Assembly (NCBI GenBank): GCA_001600615.1
Contig: BCKK01000003.1
Coordinates: forward strand, 942,500-1,006,499
DNA from: Dioszegia crocea
Lineage: Eukaryota > Basidiomycota > Tremellomycetes > Tremellales > Bulleribasidiaceae
DNA: 64,000 nt
Direction of reading: 5' to 3'
Under the pieces are notes generated by a model. It saw only the letters and a program-made list of their open reading frames with translations, was not told where the DNA came from and made no database searches. Shown here one piece after another: positions 11,148-23,488 of the stretch (within the stretch, counting starts at the first letter, position 1; every line of letters starts with the position of its first letter). The position numbers and the translations under genes were made by a program.

Positions 11148-14100
11148 ATGAACAGGGACGAGTTGTGGAAGTCGGGCAAGGATGAGACTGTGGAAGTCAA
11201 CCAGAGAGCTTTGATCGATAGTGAGTATCAGTCAGCTCGGATGCCGGCTTTGTCGCTGCATACAGCTGACCTCGTCAGAAATCTTAGCTAGGTACTCTGG
11301 CGAGAATACCAGTGGGTTGATATTTGCCGTTGGGAAAATCATAGCTAAAGCTTCTTCCAGTCTTCAGAGAGCTTCTTCAGAACGCGGATGATGCTGGCGT
11401 AAGCTGATCGCCCCGTGCAATTGGAAGCATGATAGTCTGCTAACGTCACTAGGCCCAGCATGTCCAAGTCAAGTTCTACTCGAAAGCAGGACTGGAGCGT
11501 CACGATGCTGGCGAGGGTCCGTCCAGCTTACCTGACGTCAAGAAGGATCCTGTATGTTGGCCCGTCGAACTTACGCTCAAGGAACAGCTGACAGGGTGTA
11601 GATCTACCGATATGTCGTCACGAATGACGGTATACCCTTCCGGCCAGAAGACTGGGCTCGACTGAAGAAGATCGCCGAAGGGAATCCAGACGAGAGCAAA
11701 ATTGGTCAGCTAGAGTGGACCGCATGTGTGCGACGGCGAAGCTGATAGATTAGGTGCATTTGGTGTCGGATTCTACTCACTATGGAGCTGCTGCGGTACG
11801 TGGTTTGATGGTCCTCGCAGGATGGCGACGTAAACTGACACTGCAGATGACCCCTTCGTCGAAAGCGGCGGCAAGTGGATGGGATTCTACTGGAAAGACG
11901 GAAAAGACCAACTTATGGCACGTTCTGGCGACGTTCCTCCCGCGTCCACCCCCTCCGCGCCTTCCCCACGAACACTGTCCGGCAACCCTCTTACATCATT
12001 TACCATGAATCTTCGCGATCCCTCGGTTCTTGAGGGACCCCTTGACCTAGCTCGATTCCTCATCACTTCCCTGACATTCATGCGGACGATCCGCAAGGTG
12101 GATATGCTGGTCGATGATGTCCCAGTGCTGGAGGTGGAGAAGAGTGTGAAAGGGAAGGAGAAGGTCGGGAAGCGGGGAATGAGAGAAACGAGTGCTGGTG
12201 GTATGATGAAGGTGAAAGGGGTGGAAGAGACGGGAATGCGGATCAGCGTGAAGGTCATGAGGTGGCTGAGTGGTGAGTTGCTGTAGCCGATAAATTCAAA
12301 GATGAGCCCCAAAGCTGACTATTAAGATTCTGGATTCACACCATCTGCTCTACCGATGCCAATCCAAAACCTCGTCAAACCCACGAAAGCTTTCGCTTCT
12401 TTCCTCTCCTCCTCATTCTTCGGCCGATCCTCGCCGGCGCCTACCGCTGCCCCTCCTCCTCCCGAGCCTATTGTCTCGTCCGATCCGCAGGAGATCACCA
12501 CCCTGCACCGCGACATTCAAGTCTACCAAGCTGAAATTGGCGTGACTGTCTCTCCGGCCTTCGCGAAGGAGCTTGAACGAGCCACGAAGAAGGCTCCACC
12601 CAAGACTATGCCGGCCAGTCTTATCTTCGCTCAGGCAGAAGACGACCAGGCTGTTCTTGACGCGGGGAATGAAGTTGTAGGGCGGGATGTCGGAGGCGTC
12701 TTCTCCGGCCTATGTCCGCCGCTTGACGGTGAGAAGTCAGCCAAAGTCTTCATTGGCCAGGCGACTGGTCAGACCACCGGAATAGGGGGACACCTCGCTG
12801 CGAGATTTATCCCTACTGTCGAAAGAGAATCGATCGATCTGGTCGATAAGCACGTTTCACATTGGAACAAGGAGCTACTCTGGGTCGGCGGATATCTCAG
12901 TCGATTGATATATGAGCTTGAATCGGCGAAACTGGTACTTGAGTGGAATAAAGCGGGGTCCGATCCCGCTCTCCGAGCCAAAGTCACCGCTCGAGCTTTA
13001 CATGCCCTCCGATTCTTCACCTTCAACCCTACCACACCGTCCGCGACGGTAGGGCAAGAGATGGAAATGGCCTTTTTCCAATGTTCGACGGACAATAGAA
13101 CCTTCCCCCTTATCGGCAATACGGGTATCCTGCCTATCGATCAAATCCGGATGCCGAAGGCTGAGCTGGATAAGTTTCTGCCGGAGCTACCGACTCTCAC
13201 GGCAGAGACACTCCGGACGGCGCCGAGGTCCATTGCGCGTCTGCGCGAAAGGGGGATGTTGCGCGATATCACATTCGACGATGTAATCAAGCAACTTGCT
13301 GCCCGCCCCCTCAACGAGCTGGAGATGATTGCCGCGTTGCAGTGGTGGCAGGGTATAGCGGAGGAACATGGATATACCCAGCAAGTTCGGGCACGCCTCA
13401 TCGACGCCGCAGTCCTTATCATGGATTCTGGGAAAGTTGTCCCTTTGTCAATGGTACAAACTATCGTTCGGCCTCAATCATCCTCTATCCCCACCGACAT
13501 GCCTCTTCCGCCACATACGTTACCCTACACTATCACCAAAGATCTCAAGGGCGGCTCGATATATACAGTATTCGGCTGGACAGAATTGACGCTCGTTCAA
13601 TACATCACATTCCTCGTTAATCCGCCGATGTCGGACGGACCGGGTGTGGACCCAGAAACGGATATAAGGACTTCTCCAGCCTTTGCGGAGAAGGTTCTGT
13701 CAATGTTGGGAAGGGCCTGGCAGAGCGTATCGGCAAATCAACAATCGGCGATCGTGCTGGAGTTAAAGGATGTGGCGTGTATACCTACCAAGGCGGGGTT
13801 CAAGAAGCCTGGTGAAGCGTACTTTGAGAAGAACTTGCTATTTGATGATTTGCCTACGATCTCATTTACGAAGGCTGGGCCAATCAAGGGCGGGATGGAG
13901 AAGATGCTGTTGGCTATTGGAGTGAGGAAAACGGTGGATCTTCAGCTCGTCTTTTCGCGGTGAGCTGTCCTGAGGTTATGTGCCTCTGGCCGATCCAAGC
14001 TGATATACCTAGATTAGTTGGCGGCGGGACTTGGACGTGTCAAGACCTGATGAAATACCTCGTGTCGGTCAAAGACACATTGACAGCCGACGAACTCGCC

Positions 14101-17100
14101 AAACTTCGCGCGACCAATGCATTCCCACTCGAATTGCCGGTCGGAGCGGATGGTGTAAAGCCGCCTGCGGTACGAAAGAAGCCTGCGCAGCTGTATGAGC
14201 CAGTACAGGCGATGCGAGATCTGGGTCTGCCTGTCTTGGATTGGGGAGAGGGGAAGTGGAGGTCGAACTCGGACGAAGGTGAGCTTGCACGGCGGTGATC
14301 AATCAAAGTCCACGCGGACAGAAACAGCTGACATGGGCAGCCAAAATGCTAGCGGGCCTCGGATTACGTCGTTTCCCACCTACCGACGTCCTCCTCGGTA
14401 TCGCAGCGGGGAAAGCACCAACGAACGAAAAGGCTCTAAATTACCTCTTGACCAATATTTCCACGCACTATATCAACTTTGAGCCGACAACTTTCGCCCA
14501 GGTCGCTTTTATCCCCGCGACCAGGAGGGATGGGCAGACCTTTTTGGCTAAACCCGGCGAGGTCAGACGATGCCCTTCTGAAGCGGTTCGTGGGTCAAGC
14601 TGATACCTGTGTAGGTATTCACAAATTGGGATTGTGCAATCTTAGGTTTCGCGGTTGCAGATCCATCTGTCGCTACACCGGAGAACGCTGGGAAATTGCG
14701 GATCCCAACGGACCCGTCAATGGAAGCGTTGGTTGCTGCGCTAGTGGGGAATTTGACCACTGATACGGATAAAGCAAGGAAGATATTCGAGGTGTGTACA
14801 GTTCTGTAGCACTCCTCTGGCAGCTGTTGCAAAGCTATAGATTGTTAGGCCGCCAGCTGACGACATGCAGTACCTCGCCGGCAGGATGGGCACGTCCGGC
14901 CTCAACGCCCTTGACCGCCTCCAAAACACCCCCTTCATCCCCGTCAAAACGGAGAAAGATGTCAAAGTCTACCGACCGACCGAAGTGTACTTTTCAGGTC
15001 GGGGCGGGGATAATCCGCTCTACAGGTCCGCATTTACCTTTGTGGACTTTGCGGAGAAGGCGAATGCGTTTTTGAGATATTGCGGTGTAAGGTCTGAGCC
15101 ATCTGTGAAGGGTCAGTTTCGAATTTTCTGCGATTGGACGAAATCTGAGCTGATATCATAGATGTGGCGAGGTTGTTGATGCGTGAGCCGGAAACGATGC
15201 TGCGACAGGCGGGATCTCCTGATAAGTGAGCTGAAAGGCCCCTGTGGTCCATCGAGGCTGGCATTGAGCTGACTGATTTGCAGATACCTCGAGCAGATTC
15301 GGCTTTTGGCGGCTAATTGGAATAACTTCGACATAACGACAAAGTCTGCCATGCGAAATGCTAACTTCTTACTGGCGTCCCAGAGGGTGCCGGTGAAGAG
15401 GGCAAGTAAGGCTCACAACAATGGAGGTACGAATTGGGAGGACGAATATGAGCGAGACTGGGTGCTCTGCAAGGCATCTGAGGTGAGCTTCTTGAATTGT
15501 GCCGATGATATGTCTGGTCCAACAAAGCTTACCCAATTCAGTCCGCGGTCGTAGACGACATCACCTTCCTGCAGTATTTCGGCAAACACATCCTGGCCGC
15601 ACCGGAAGAACAGCTCCTCGAAACATTCTACGAAAACCTCGGTGCCAAACCCCTATCTTCCCTCATTCAAGTCGACTATATCCCTCATGATCCCGCACCG
15701 ACCCCTTCGGGCGAATCGGTCATTCTGCGTAGACACGTCTTGGAGCGTCTGACAATCTTCCTTGCTGAGGCCAGGCGGCGACAGAGTGATTATACGCCGG
15801 AAAGCCTTGCGAAGGAAGGAGGGTTTGCAGTGCAGGATGTTAAATCTTTGGAGGCTCGGTATACTTATCGGAATGGAAGGCAGGTTTATCCTCATACTGA
15901 GGTGAGTTATAATAGACAATGCGAATTGAGGCAGACGCTGAAGAGCTAGACTTTGTATGCTATGGCGCGTAGAAAGGGGAAAGGGATTGTCTTGACAATC
16001 TCCCTGTCGGCTGTTCCTGATGACTTTGAGTGAGTTGGCACACCCTCATCTCTGTGAGGGAGATAGCTGAAATATGTAGTATAGCATCATCACTCTGCTC
16101 ACTCTTGCTCAAAACACCAAAAGCGGACGATGCTCTTCTTCTCTACTCGTACGTTGACGCCTTACACTGTCTGAGCCCGACGCTGATTATGCAGTATCCT
16201 CACAACACCCCTCATGGCATTGAAGAAACGCGGCTTCAACGTCGACCGCATGCTCAATCAACAGCGTGAAGAGCGACTTCGACTCAAGGCAGAGGCAGTC
16301 CGAGATCGAGAAAAGTATTCCGCAATCTCAGCCGCACAGCAGGCCAAAACAGCCGAAGATGCCAAATCCAGCATTCTCATTCCTTGGCCTGGATCTCCAT
16401 CTCGTCCAAACGACATGATGGGTGGAGATGACGGTTCGTCTTTGAAGTCAAACGAGAGCCAGAACGCTTTAGGTTCCGATGCGCCTGGAGGCAAAGGGAA
16501 ACTTTGGGATCGGATCAAGGGGCGCCGTCGGTCTACGTCTGGATCGGATAAAGGTGGGGGGTTGACGATGCCGGGTGGGATGCCGGGTATGCCTGGGATG
16601 GGAGATAGTATGGGTAGCGGGAGTGGAAGTAGTGGGGGAGGGTTAGGGGGGAAAATGTCGGAGATGATGGCTGGTATGCGGGGCTCTGGTGGGGGTTCAG
16701 GAAGCGGTGGAGGAGGTGGTGCTTCCACCAAGAGGGTAAGCTAAGCAGTTCTAGTTTTCGTCTGCCCCGTTTGCGATGGACTCCAGCTGAAGATTCTAGC
16801 CAACAGACATGAACTCTATCCGGTCCACCGTTCAGAAAGCCCTGGACGCCTCTCGACCCGAAACAAGCACACATATCCGAGATAGCCGGATGGGGGCTGG
16901 GGAAGTCAGCGAGAGTCAGAGTGATTATTGTGATACGACAGCTTCGGCAGATATCATCCTGGCGCTTGATCCGGGACCTGCTGCGTTGAAGTTATGGATA
17001 CCAAGAGGTTAGCTACAGGACTCACGATCGACAACGTCGGCTGTTTTCTTTAGCTAACCCGCTCAGGTGTTGGGGATCCCGATGTGTACCTGCGGGACAA

Positions 17101-17681
17101 GATGGCGATCTGTCAGCGTTTCGCTGCGGAGGTGTTGATGCCTATCGCGCGGGTCTTCAAGGTGCGTCATCAGCTAGGCGCCGATTTTCGAACAGGAAAG
17201 CAACTGACACTCTAGCTTGCAAATCCCGTGCTGAACGTCTTTTGGGATCATGAGGGACCTCTGATTGCATTCAACCGTGGTGGTGCAGTCTTCTGCAATG
17301 CGTGAGTTGCATTGTATGCGGCGAAGGTCCGAATCAAGCTCACCCATTAGGCGCTACTTCTCTGCTTGGCGTGAGTTGCCGGATGCACAGAGCTCCTCGC
17401 ACGAGAACCTGGAACTGACTATCTAGATAATCAAGATTGCCTGTCCGGGAAACGGAATGAGGCCTTCATTTCATGGTATTTCAGTATCGCACATGGTCAG
17501 TTCCAGTTAGCTCTATGATCTGAGCTTTCAAGCTGACGCAGACTTAGAGCTCGCGCACAATCTCGAATCCGCGCATAATTCCGCACACGAATTCTACTTC
17601 TCCAGCATCGCCGAGGAATACCTCGTGCGCTTTGTATCCCTATTATCGACCAGCTCGGTGCCGACTGGAACGCTCATCTAG
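11148..17681 (+). CDS. giant DUF3684 protein with Hsp90/sacsin-type ATPase domain
   Basis: Twenty-four exons keep one frame and encode 1760 residues: 11148-11220, 11279-11311, 11361-11398, 11453-11551, 11602-11704, 11754-11795, 11847-12272, 12327-13959, 14013-14278, 14341-14561, 14615-14791, 14871-15111, 15162-15225, 15284-15482, 15542-15901, 15950-16029, 16080-16148, 16195-16735, 16800-17007, 17067-17161, 17216-17301, 17351-17370, 17427-17495, 17542-17681. Near the N-terminus RELLQNADDAGAQHV is the N-box (Glu/Asn) and IGAFGVGFYSLWS the Gly box of a GHKL ATPase, as in Hsp90 and sacsin. SGGKWMGFYWKDGKDQL follows. Around residues 1500-1550 is a Gly/Met/Ser-rich stretch. The family is conserved in fungi but uncharacterised; a chaperone-like ATP-driven role is inferred from fold only. 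Confidence 0.85.
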
Positions 17682-17789
17682 CGTGGGGCCGGGAGCAGCA
17701 CTTGACATCATGATTTGTTGTGCCATATTTGTACTATTATATTCCTCTAGATTTCTAGCAGATGTCTATCCCATGACACCCGAGTATCC

Positions 17790-18663
17790 TCATCCATGAT
17801 CTCCGGATGGCTGATGTCCACTTCCATTCATTGCGCCCGCATCCCTTTTCGCCCCTCTCCACACATCACCTCCGACTTTGACATCCCGAGCGGGATCATG
17901 TTGGCGCTGCTGAGAGATCAACGGGCCAGATCGAAAGGAAGGTAAAGGAGGCGCGTCAAAAGTAGGCGGTAGATCTGACGGTGTTGGCAGTGGCGTTGGA
18001 GGACGGGGACGAGTGACTTTCATTGGCGGCATGGGAGGGAGTGAAGCACTGGGGGCACCTTTGCGATTGGTCTGTGGACGCTGAGCGGTCAATGTAGGGG
18101 ATGAAGGCGGTCGAGCTGCTCGACGGGTCGTTGGGTCTGTTGGCCATGTTCCGTCTCTTATCCAGCCTTTGCTGTCAGCGGAAGCTCTCAGAGGGACAGA
18201 TGATGAGCCTACTCACCAGCCTTCAGAACTTTAATGACCAAGCCCAACTTCAAAGGCCGACTCAGCCTCTTCCCTCCATCTAAGCGCGCATGCACGCCCG
18301 CTAACCCAGCCGTCCACGCTGCCATAGTCTCCTCTGCGCCTTCTTCCTGGAGAAGCGCCTCCAGCTTGCCTACTGACGAGACTGTCGGACCTGGATTATT
18401 TGGAGGAGCCGGTATTGGATCCGGAAAGGGAAGGGGAACGGTGTAGCTTTTTGGGATGGGCGACGGGGGATTTGGAGGCAGGGGATGGCCAGCTAAGAAG
18501 AGTCGGCGTCGATATTCGAAGAATTCAGGACCTGTTTTGTCAGTATAGGCTGGTTGGATAGATAGTCTAATGTACCATATGCTGGAATGTCGGTATGGGT
18601 TGGAGATTGAACTGGATGGGCGGGCAGTCGAGATGGACCGGCCTCGGAAGGCGTCATGTCCAT
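17790..18663 (-). CDS. DUF4050 (Gag1-like clamp) family protein
   Basis: Three exons (18576-18663, 18217-18531, 17790-18166) encode about 259 residues. FFEYRRRLFLAGHPLP opens the conserved region; WTAGLAGVHARLDGG, RLSRPLKLGLVIKVLKAG and WIRDGTWP close it, the characteristic end of DUF4050. The second intron acceptor (..GCAAAG, plus-strand 18167) was chosen over a later AG because it restores KAGWIRDGTWP. The C-terminal 115 residues are Pro-rich and probably disordered. In fission yeast I recall a member of this family, Gag1, linked to GATOR/TORC1 control; transfer of that role is an inference. The N-terminus is uncertain: an open frame and an AG (..AATTTAG) lie upstream of the chosen ATG, so an extra first exon is possible. 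Confidence 0.7.
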
Positions 18664-18990
18664 CGTGGTCGAGCTGTCGATAATACACTCTGTCGGTTCG
18701 GAGTCGCGGATCTAAATTTCTGTATCAGACCTTCTCACTGCCTTTGCCCTGCTCCATGCGTATGTATGTGGCCGACTATCTATGCGATTCTTTAGTGGAG
18801 CTGGATCACTTGGCATGGACCGAAATTCGTATCCTCTCGGTACTCTACGTCCCCGGAACCGAGCGAGATGAAACAGAGCCGGCTCGGCGATCGCCGGGGA
18901 CGATGGGGCCCCAACTCCACCAAAGTTGGAACCCCCAGCAGCCTGTATAGTCGCAGTGTATAGCTCGCATCTATACAATACAAGGGCAAG
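18664..18990. other. divergent promoter region
   Basis: 327 bp between the DUF4050 gene and ITPase. A minus-strand open frame runs through it and could hold an unmodelled first exon of the DUF4050 gene; I could not find a donor that keeps frame. Confidence 0.4.
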
Positions 18991-19951
18991 ATGGTGGTCT
19001 CATTCAGTGAGTAGAGTCAGAAGCGAGAGACTGACGCGCGCAGTATTCGTCACTGGGAATGCAAACAAGCTCAAGGAGGTGAAGGCGATTCTAGCAGCTG
19101 GAGACAGCGGGATTGAAGTCACTGCTCGGCCGGTTGATGGTGAGTCTGGACGAGAACGGTCATTGTGGCTGCCCAGCGGCACGTCTGATTCGGGATCCAT
19201 TTCAGATCCAGAGAAAATCGTGGCTAATCAGACCAGTCCCTGAGGTACAGGGCTCAACGCAGGAGGTAGCGCTGGCCAAGGTCAGGGCGGCAGCGGAGAA
19301 GGTAAGCGGATCTATCGCAGTAAGGGCACGACGCTGATGGGCAGCTCGGATCAGCTTGCGTTACAGAAGATACGGCACTTTGCTTCGAGGCACTGGGAGG
19401 GCTGCCAGGGCCATACATCAAGGACTTCATGGACAAGCTCGGACATGATGGTGAGTCTCGTCTGGGATCAGCTGTATCCATTCTTGTTCCGGTTAAACGC
19501 AGCACGCGGGCGCGGCTTGGAGCCTGGAATCCCACATCACTGCGCAAATATGTCCCCGTTACATTGTTCCTAGAGCTACAAGTAACGAGCAGTACAATAC
19601 TGAATACCAGGCCTTAACACACTCCTCCAAGGCTTCCCCTCCACACGCGCTACCGCTCTCTGCACCTTCGCCTACTCCGCCGGCCCAGGCACATCCCCAA
19701 TCCTCTTCGAAGGGTCTACACAAGGCACCATCGTCCCCGCTCGGGGTCCCACACATTTCGGCTGGGACGCAGTGTTCCAGCCGGACGAGGGAGAAGGCAA
19801 GACGTATGCCGAGATGGATGGCGTGGCGAAGAATAAGATCAGCCATCGGTATAGAGCGCTGGAGAAGCTGAGGGTGTATTTGAAGGAGAAGGATGTGGAT
19901 GAGTTGGATGTAAAGGACCAGAGGTGGGCGGGGAGGGGGATGGGAGGATAG
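18991..19951 (+). CDS. HAM1: inosine triphosphate pyrophosphatase (Ham1/ITPA)
   Basis: Five exons (18991-19006, 19044-19139, 19237-19301, 19345-19450, 19611-19951) encode 207 residues, a normal length. The hallmarks are [16 protein letters not shown] (nucleotide-binding start), [31 protein letters not shown], and near the C-terminus [43 protein letters not shown]. The enzyme hydrolyses ITP, dITP and XTP to monophosphates and keeps deaminated purines out of nucleic acids; it is cytosolic. The first exon is only 16 nt (MVVSF plus one base) and the last intron (160 nt) is long for this window. The stop is followed by one base and then the stop of the convergent DysF gene. Confidence 0.93.
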
Positions 19952-19952
19952 C

Positions 19953-21553
19953 TCAAGGTGTTGACCTTGATGAGGAAGTGGGGGCAGGAGGTGGCAGAAA
20001 AGCGGATGGAAGCGGGGCGACGGAGTAGTTGTGAGACTCCAACAAAGCGAGGAAAGACGTAAAAGTCGAGCGGTGGGTGAATGCTCGATGCAGATGTTTC
20101 ATCTGATGGAGTGAGCTAAGGAAAGATCGCATATGAGTAGAATGGCTCACGTTGTCTGGATCATTGAGCATCTCTTGCAGAGTCGCATGGAGCTCCTGGT
20201 CTTCTTCCACCTTGTTCAGTCCTTCCTCCCACCAGCCGAGCTTCTCCCTATCGAGCGGAATAGAGCTCATGACATGTAGAGCCTTCTCCAGCCTATCCCA
20301 GCCCTCCGACTCCCCAATGATCTCCTTCAGATCCTTCCTATGCTGTCCATGCCCGTCCTTATCATTCTCCTTCTTGTCGTCGACCGCTCGGTCACCATCA
20401 TCCTCATCGCCTATCGGCCTGACCATTCTCAGCCTCACCCATTCTCTCCGTCTGACCCATCCGGCCCATCCAGCAGGGCCAGCATGGTTCTTCCACCCTT
20501 TACTCTTGAACCAAGCGTTATATCTCCATCCACCCTCATCCGTCCCAACCTTCATATTGATCATCCACGGTGTAACCCACTCCCACTGTGGTCCCGGGCG
20601 CTGGAACGTCGTGAGAGAGTACGCCGTCTTGATATTCCGATGTTCCGGACTCAGGTTGATTTTGTGCTCGCCGTAGTTTACGTCGTAGGCTGATGAGGGG
20701 TCGCGTTTGGGCTTATGCAGCTTGTCAACGATCCGGGTGGGCTTGACTTTGTGCGTTGAGCGGTCAGGAGTGCCATTGTCCGATGTGGAGGAGACGATGA
20801 GGGTAGATGCGGAGGGTAAAGGGTTGCCGGGGAGGGTGAAGTGGGATGGGTCCGAAGGGAGGAGCGAGTTGGATGAGAAGTACGCCTTGCCTAGGAAGTG
20901 AATACCTCGCTGGTTCTCAAACATCACTGTCGCATAAGTACACGCAGGCCTGGTTCATGGCTATACTTACCGTCCCATGCATAGCCCCTTTCTAGCCCCT
21001 GGTCCAGATCCACACCAGTCCATTCCTCCCCTCCAGCCTGCAACATCTTGACAGCATCAGGCATCGTCCGCCTCAACTCTTCCAGATCAAACGTAACCGA
21101 CCGGCTCCCAACAGCCTCCTCAGCTTCATCCTCATCTACGTCATTCATCTGCTCGTGCCATGCTGCCGCCTCGCTATCCGACTGCAGGCTCGCTAGTGAG
21201 GGTTTCCTTTTACCTCGTGGTAGATGGAATGATTTCCGATGACGGTCGAGGTGTTTTTGTATCGAAGATGACTCGGCCTCGTCTGTGATAGTAGGGTCGG
21301 GTACTGAGACGGAGACGGAGTTGCACCGGTCTGTGGGCGATGGGGGCTGGGTGGTCATTGTAGGTGGTAGTGTTGATTGTTTGAAAGGAGGGGCAGGGGC
21401 AGGGGTCGAGCTGCCCGAGCTGAGAGTCTCCCCTTGGATCATTTCGAGTCGGCAACCTGCCAAACAAAAGTGAGCCTTGTCTGCCAGAGCACACGAGCTC
21501 TTCCAGGGATCAGAGGCTATGTACGATACGGGTGAGATGTGCAAGTGAGACAT
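19953..21553 (-). CDS. DysF-domain protein (Spo73/Mug65-like)
   Basis: Two sure exons (20971-21553 and 19953-20926) encode 518 residues. Residues from about 194 (WDVMFENQRGIHFLGKAYFS...DPSHFTLPG) form the DysFN half. WEWVTPWMINMKVG...GGWRYNAWF...GWVRRREWVRLRM (about residues 307-365) forms the DysFC half with its repeated Trp/Arg pattern. DysF domains occur in peroxisomal Pex23/Pex30-type proteins, in sporulation protein Spo73 and in TECPR1, mostly linked to membrane remodelling. No membrane segment is seen here. A 48-nt segment (20103-20150) has intron borders but is open and in frame; if spliced the protein has 502 residues. The N-terminal 190 residues are low-complexity, and the ATG of MIQGETLSS, 41 codons downstream, is an alternative start. 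Confidence 0.75.
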
Positions 21554-21748
21554 GGCACAGCGTTCCAAGCCTGGTCCTGGATCCTGGTCACCCCTTTCGG
21601 TCAGCCGTGTACGTCACCGCTGTTGACATTGCCCTTCATCTCTCCCATGTCAACAAAGAGCATGTAGCCAGTAGGACACCTAGCAGGCATCATCGACAGC
21701 CTCTTCACGCACGCTCTGACGCATCCCTGATCATAGATATACGGGGAG

Positions 21749-23335
21749 ATGACACTGGTCTACGATATCGTCCCTGGAGTCCGAGTCGGTCCGTTCCAGC
21801 TGGGTATGTTGCCACCCATTCGACCATGCCCCTTCAGAGGCTTGTACTGATACTGTAGGCGATACGCTGTGGCAGATACTCGAGCTTCTGAGGACTGAGC
21901 GGATGGTCTACCCGAAGGTCGAAGTGTCCTGGGACGGCTCTGTCAGTCCAACCGGCCATTGCCCCCGCACCATTCATGCAGAGACTGACGGCCAAGCAGC
22001 AGCCCCACACATCTCCTATAGTGATCCACCTACCTCACCTAACTCTCTACTTCCCTCTCTCGGCAACTCAAGCCCTGGCCGAAATCTCACTATCAGACCT
22101 CGCCACTCAGCCCTTAACACTGACATACGACGCGCACGTCCTTTGTTCCCCTACGACCGACTCCAGTCGGCCACAGACTGCACTGACGAGGGGTCTGGTC
22201 GGGCGTGTGCTGGGTCCGACTTACGATTCTAAGGGATCGGCGGGCCAGTTGGTTTATCCTGGAATCGCGTTCCATGTGGGCGGCCGAAAGGGTGTTAGTG
22301 GAGGGAGAGACGAGGTGATGGATAAGGTGATAGTCTGTGCGAAAGATGATTCTGCGGTCGGAGGAGGAGGCTCAGGATTGCTCAGCTGCGTCATGACGGT
22401 GAGTAGCTCTTCGCTGTGGAGTAGACTCGCGTGAGCTCAGCTGGTCCATTAGCCAGGGAAGGGTGTAGCGCTTTCCTTCGGATCTCAACCTCCAATTGAG
22501 GTGATCTTGGGCCAGACAACCTCGCAGGATCTACTACTGGATCTCGGACCGCCACTTAGGAAGTTCTGGAAAGAGGATGAGAGGCTGGAGAAGATGTGGG
22601 GCGGGATGAGCGGACTCAAAGATGGCGAAGCAAATGTTGGAGAATGTCAGTCTGCCCCGGACTGGAAAGTGGTTGATTGTGGAGCTGAACATGATAGGCT
22701 TCTTCAATTACTTCCAGTACGGCCTAGACTTCCTTATTTCGGCAAATGGGCTAGTCAAGAAGGTCATCGCGCATTCGAATATTGTATGTTTCCATGAAAC
22801 CAGTCTATACGTCTAACATCTATGAGTTTTGAGCGCTGACGAATTACAGCCCGGCTCTCCTCTATTCCAGCGATACACCAAATGTCCCTGGACGATCTCC
22901 ACTGGTTCCACCTCGCTTTCACCCACATCATCCATATCATCATTCCACACTGCTCTCTCAGATCCCAGTACGATTCCAACTATCGTCACGTCCAGTCCAG
23001 ACCCCGCTCAGACTCCGAAGCACCTTGGTGTTCCCCTGCCGACCGCGGCCGTCAAAAAGAAGAAACGGTCCGGATCGGCCAATAGTGATCGATCAATCAC
23101 GCCCGAGCCCACCGCATCCGGAGTGGGCAGGGCGGGCGATATCGGAAGAGGATTAGGTATGAAGAATGGTGGAGAAGCGCAAGGGATGACACTGGATCGG
23201 ATTGGAGAGGGAGGGCTGGAGGGTGTGAATGGAGAAATGAGGAGTCGGCTCGTTGGATTTGAGGGGTTGGTGGTTGAGGAGGATTTGGCCAGTGGGGGTA
23301 TCGCTTCTGTGTTGATATACAAAGCTGGGTCGTGA
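21749..23335 (+). CDS. PHAF1/UPF0183 family protein
   Basis: Six exons (21749-21803, 21859-21941, 22000-22398, 22453-22645, 22698-22783, 22850-23335) encode 433 residues. The start YDIVPGVRVGPFQLGDTLWQI is the family hallmark (VPGxGLGPFxLG). Later conserved blocks are QPPIEVILGQTTSQDLLLDLG, FFNYFQYGLDFLISANGLVKK and VIAHSNIPGSPLFQRYTKCPW. Human PHAF1 (C16orf70) binds WIPI proteins at the phagophore in selective autophagy; the fungal role is inferred by homology. The C-terminal 140 residues contain a Ser/Thr-rich linker and a KKKKR basic stretch, then a final LVVEEDLASGGIASVLIYKA block. Upstream it faces the divergent DysF gene. Confidence 0.85.
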
Positions 23336-23488
23336 CCATGGGTCAGGTTCTGGTGTATGTATAACGATAACGTGTAGACAGGTGTAGACCTTTTCGCCGT
23401 TGTTGACGGGTATGCTGAATGAGGGTCAAGCACATGAGACGCCGGCCCAAGATCTTGTCCTAACGTTAACGTTGCTCCCTGCCGCCAA

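Noticed and set aside
20152..20676. Plus-strand open frame of 174 codons.
   Set aside because: It is the antisense shadow of the DysF-domain exon.
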